DNA of 15,748 nt from Tannerella sp. (GTDB lineage Bacteria; Bacteroidota; Bacteroidia; Bacteroidales; Tannerellaceae), in the NCBI GenBank assembly GCA_031277235.1, contig JAITMT010000163.1, positions 1 through 15,748 on the forward strand, read 5' to 3'. A model generated the notes under the pieces. It worked only from the letters and a program-made list of their open reading frames with translations, had not been told where the DNA came from and did not search any database. Shown here piece by piece: positions 14,747-15,748 of this stretch. Numbering within the stretch: position 1 is the first letter of the stretch; each line of letters opens with the position of its first letter. The position numbers were made by a program, and so were the translations under genes.

Positions 14747-14993
14747 TGAGTATCCGTATATTCTCCTAAAATCCCGTCAGGGATGTAATATTGGTAGAAC
14801 AAAGGGTAATTCCGGGAAATGCGTGCCTTTAGGTACGCGATATGGGAAAATGATTCAGCATATTGCGTACCTGACGGCACGCCGATTGAGGAGATAATCT
14901 ATTTTCTACCAATATATTGTCCCTAACGGGACAGATAGATGAAACATCAATCATGGTATTACATAATTTTTTAGGGTCTTATACGGACATTCA
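14747..14993. repeat. Three-layer nested inverted repeat (MITE-like or structured RNA)
   Basis: Three pairs of arms are nested around one centre. Outer: 14747-14771 with 14969-14993, about 19 of 25 pairing. Middle: 14772-14799 with 14904-14931, about 23 of 28 (TCCCGTCAGGGA and TATTGGTAGAA). Inner: 14821-14844 with 14859-14882, about 21 of 24 (GCGTGCC and GGTACGC). Each middle and inner arm holds its own small palindrome. The left edge is one base past the glycosidase stop codon. No open frame is inside. Confidence 0.75.
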
Positions 14994-15030
14994 TAAAAAT
15001 TAAATAAAATGCAAATTCATTGTGAACCTG

Positions 15031-15090
15031 CGAAGCAATCTGGAAAGTATGCAAGTCTGGATTGCTTCGTCGTTCCTCCTCGCAATGACG
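15031..15090. repeat. Dispersed repeat of the CGTCATTGCGAGG type
   Basis: On the minus strand 15071-15090 reads CGTCATTGCGAGGAGGAACG and continues with ACGAAGCAATC, a repeat seen in many unrelated bacterial genomes. It includes an inverted pair CGAAGCAATC (15031-15040) and GATTGCTTCG (15060-15069). It is followed at 15093-15109 by TTCGCTCGCGCTGATTT, a half copy of the palindrome at 15615-15689 with one difference. Confidence 0.7.
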
Positions 15091-15168
15091 TCTTCGCTCG
15101 CGCTGATTTTCCATTGCCGGTTAGTATAAGGATTTGTAATCCGCTAAAAAAAAGGAAACAATGTATAA

Positions 15169-15232
15169 AACTGTAGAGGGATTATAAATCCCGACAATAG
15201 AATCCTGCGGATTGCAAATCCGCAGGGACGGA
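15169..15232. repeat. Double-hairpin dispersed repeat, copy B, at the vapC break
   Basis: Same order of parts as copy A at 4711-4776: AACTGTA, the palindrome GGATTATAAATCC, CCGACAATAGAATCC, then the palindrome TGCGGATT/AATCCGCA and GGGACGGA. Its right edge lies one base from the last recognisable codon of the PIN toxin remnant. A loose GGATTTGTAATCC palindrome at 15130-15142 may be a further worn part. Confidence 0.75.
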
Positions 15233-15233
15233 C

Positions 15234-15323
15234 AATCAAGTCCAGCGCTTTTTCTTTCTTTTTGTTGTCAAGGTCGAAAGCGTAAATACAAATATTGGTA
15301 TCAAGAAAGAATTTATCGTTCAT
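15234..15323 (-). pseudogene. PIN-domain toxin remnant (VapC-like), truncated after 30 codons
   Basis: The ATG at 15323 opens MNDKFFLDTNICIYAFDLDN, the N-terminal strand of a PIN-domain ribonuclease with the first catalytic acid at D8, followed by KKKEKALDLI. A full PIN toxin is about 130 residues with three further acidic residues; none are present. After codon 30 the frame runs into the double-hairpin repeat and continues as non-PIN sequence to a stop at 15144. The start overlaps the antitoxin stop by 11 bases, the usual arrangement of a toxin-antitoxin pair. No trace of the missing 3' part is seen further along the minus strand within the window. The toxin should be inactive. Confidence 0.75.
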
Positions 15324-15537
15324 TTGCTTCTTCCCTGTCAAATTTGAACCCGGACAAATCAATCCGGAATGAGTTGAAAAAAGCCCGGGCTTCTTCCGCT
15401 TTAGCGAAAACTTCTTTGGGATTTTCTACTTTCTCATCCAATGCGAAAACCGTAACCATCACCTTTTTACCGTAATACGTTTCAGGTAACATAACGGTAT
15501 GACTATTTGCAGAAGGAGTAATAATCTGTCGCAACAT
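15313..15537 (-). CDS. Antitoxin of a PIN-toxin pair, now orphaned
   Basis: A 74-residue protein beginning MLRQIITPSANSHTVMLPET, then YYGKKVMVTVFALDEKVENP, and a helical acidic C-terminal half (AKAEEARAFFNSFRIDLSGF). The LPxxYxGKxVxVxVF pattern is the short N-terminal DNA-binding or dimer strand seen in many Bacteroidetes antitoxins placed before PIN toxins; the C-terminal half normally wraps the toxin. Its stop overlaps the toxin start. The frame is intact and the promoter excellent, so the protein is probably still made although its partner is truncated. It may bind its own promoter or neutralise a related toxin elsewhere; that is inference. Confidence 0.75.
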   Translation of the reverse strand: MLRQIITPSANSHTVMLPETYYGKKVMVTVFALDEKVENPKEVFAKAEEARAFFNSFRIDLSGFKFDREEANER

Positions 15538-15562
15538 ATTGATATAATTTTGATTCAGACTG

Positions 15563-15592
15563 CAAAATTACATTTTTTCCTGAACAAAACAA
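15563..15592 (-). promoter_or_regulatory. Promoter of the antitoxin gene
   Basis: On the minus strand TTG at 15590-15592, a 19-base spacer, and TAATTTTG at 15563-15570: both elements match the Bacteroidetes consensus exactly. Transcription should start near 15556, about 19 bases before the ATG at 15537. Confidence 0.8.
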
Positions 15593-15614
15593 ATTTTTCC
15601 GCAAGATTCTTTTT

Positions 15615-15689
15615 CGCTCGCGCCGATTTCTAATCGGTGTGTATTCTTGACATTATATTCAACGCACCGATTGCAAATCGGCGCGAGCG
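15615..15689. repeat. Large palindromic repeat with CGCTCGCGCCGATTT arms
   Basis: Arms 15615-15641 and 15663-15689 are inverted copies at 24 of 27 positions, separated by 21 bases. Each arm also contains a small palindrome (CCGATT/AATCGG). The arms share their outer sequence with the half copy at 15093-15109. Confidence 0.75.
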
Positions 15690-15719
15690 GGATGAACGGA
15701 TAAACGGCGCCGTCTCCCC

Positions 15720-15734
15720 GACCGCGAAGCGGTC
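15720..15734. repeat. Short perfect palindrome GACCGC-GAA-GCGGTC
   Basis: Six-bp perfect stem with a GAA loop, 30 bases after the larger palindrome. It may be part of the same repeat cluster. The window ends 14 bases later, so its extent is not known. Confidence 0.5.
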
Positions 15735-15748
15735 ACATATTTATAGAC

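Noticed and set aside
15144..15233. Extension of the PIN toxin frame beyond codon 30
   Set aside because: These codons read through the double-hairpin repeat and do not resemble a PIN domain, so they are not part of the original gene.
14747..15734. CRISPR array
   Set aside because: The repeats here are palindromes of different families without regular spacing or unique spacers, and no cas genes are seen.

Overview
The window looks like a chromosomal segment of a Bacteroidetes bacterium, most likely order Bacteroidales with a type IX secretion system (T9SS). Three things suggest this: promoters of the Bacteroidetes type (TTG, about 19-22 bases, TAnnTTTG) in front of nearly every transcription unit; gene families typical of the group (DUF3244, 6-bladed beta-propeller lipoprotein, TPR protein with a C-terminal helix-turn-helix, lipocalin-like lipoprotein); and two large secreted proteins ending in T9SS-type sorting domains. 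The species cannot be named from the sequence.

Bases 1-4443 carry a membrane-bound group 1 [NiFe] uptake hydrogenase. The small subunit (TAT signal, C-terminal anchor), the large subunit and the b-type cytochrome form one operon closed by a strong terminator. After a small inverted membrane-protein gene comes the maturation protease that trims the large subunit, under its own promoter. Together they should oxidise H2 at the outer face of the inner membrane and pass electrons to quinone. The small subunit has the two extra cysteines that mark the oxygen-tolerant (group 1d, E. coli Hyd-1) proximal cluster.

Bases 4444-4861 hold no gene but contain a 122-bp MITE-like element with 17-bp inverted ends and one copy of a double-hairpin repeat. 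Bases 4862-8065 hold a divergent pair: a beta-propeller lipoprotein on the minus strand and a TPR/transmembrane/helix-turn-helix regulator on the plus strand. The regulator gene has an apparent one-base frameshift just after its lipoprotein signal.

Bases 8168-10969 form a run of small secreted proteins (DUF3244, a possible 39-residue peptide, a lipocalin-like lipoprotein) and a secreted M43 metalloprotease with a T9SS tail, ended by a terminator. Bases 11285-14745 hold one large secreted multidomain protein: a GH43-like glycosidase interrupted by a galactose-binding-like domain, then laminin-G-like regions, a Big_2 domain and a T9SS tail.

The last kilobase is a repeat-rich patch: a three-layer nested inverted repeat directly after the glycosidase stop, a dispersed CGTCATTGCGAGG-type repeat, a second copy of the double-hairpin repeat, and further palindromes. 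Between them lies an intact antitoxin gene with a near-perfect promoter; its PIN-domain (VapC-like) toxin partner is cut after 30 codons exactly where the double-hairpin repeat begins.
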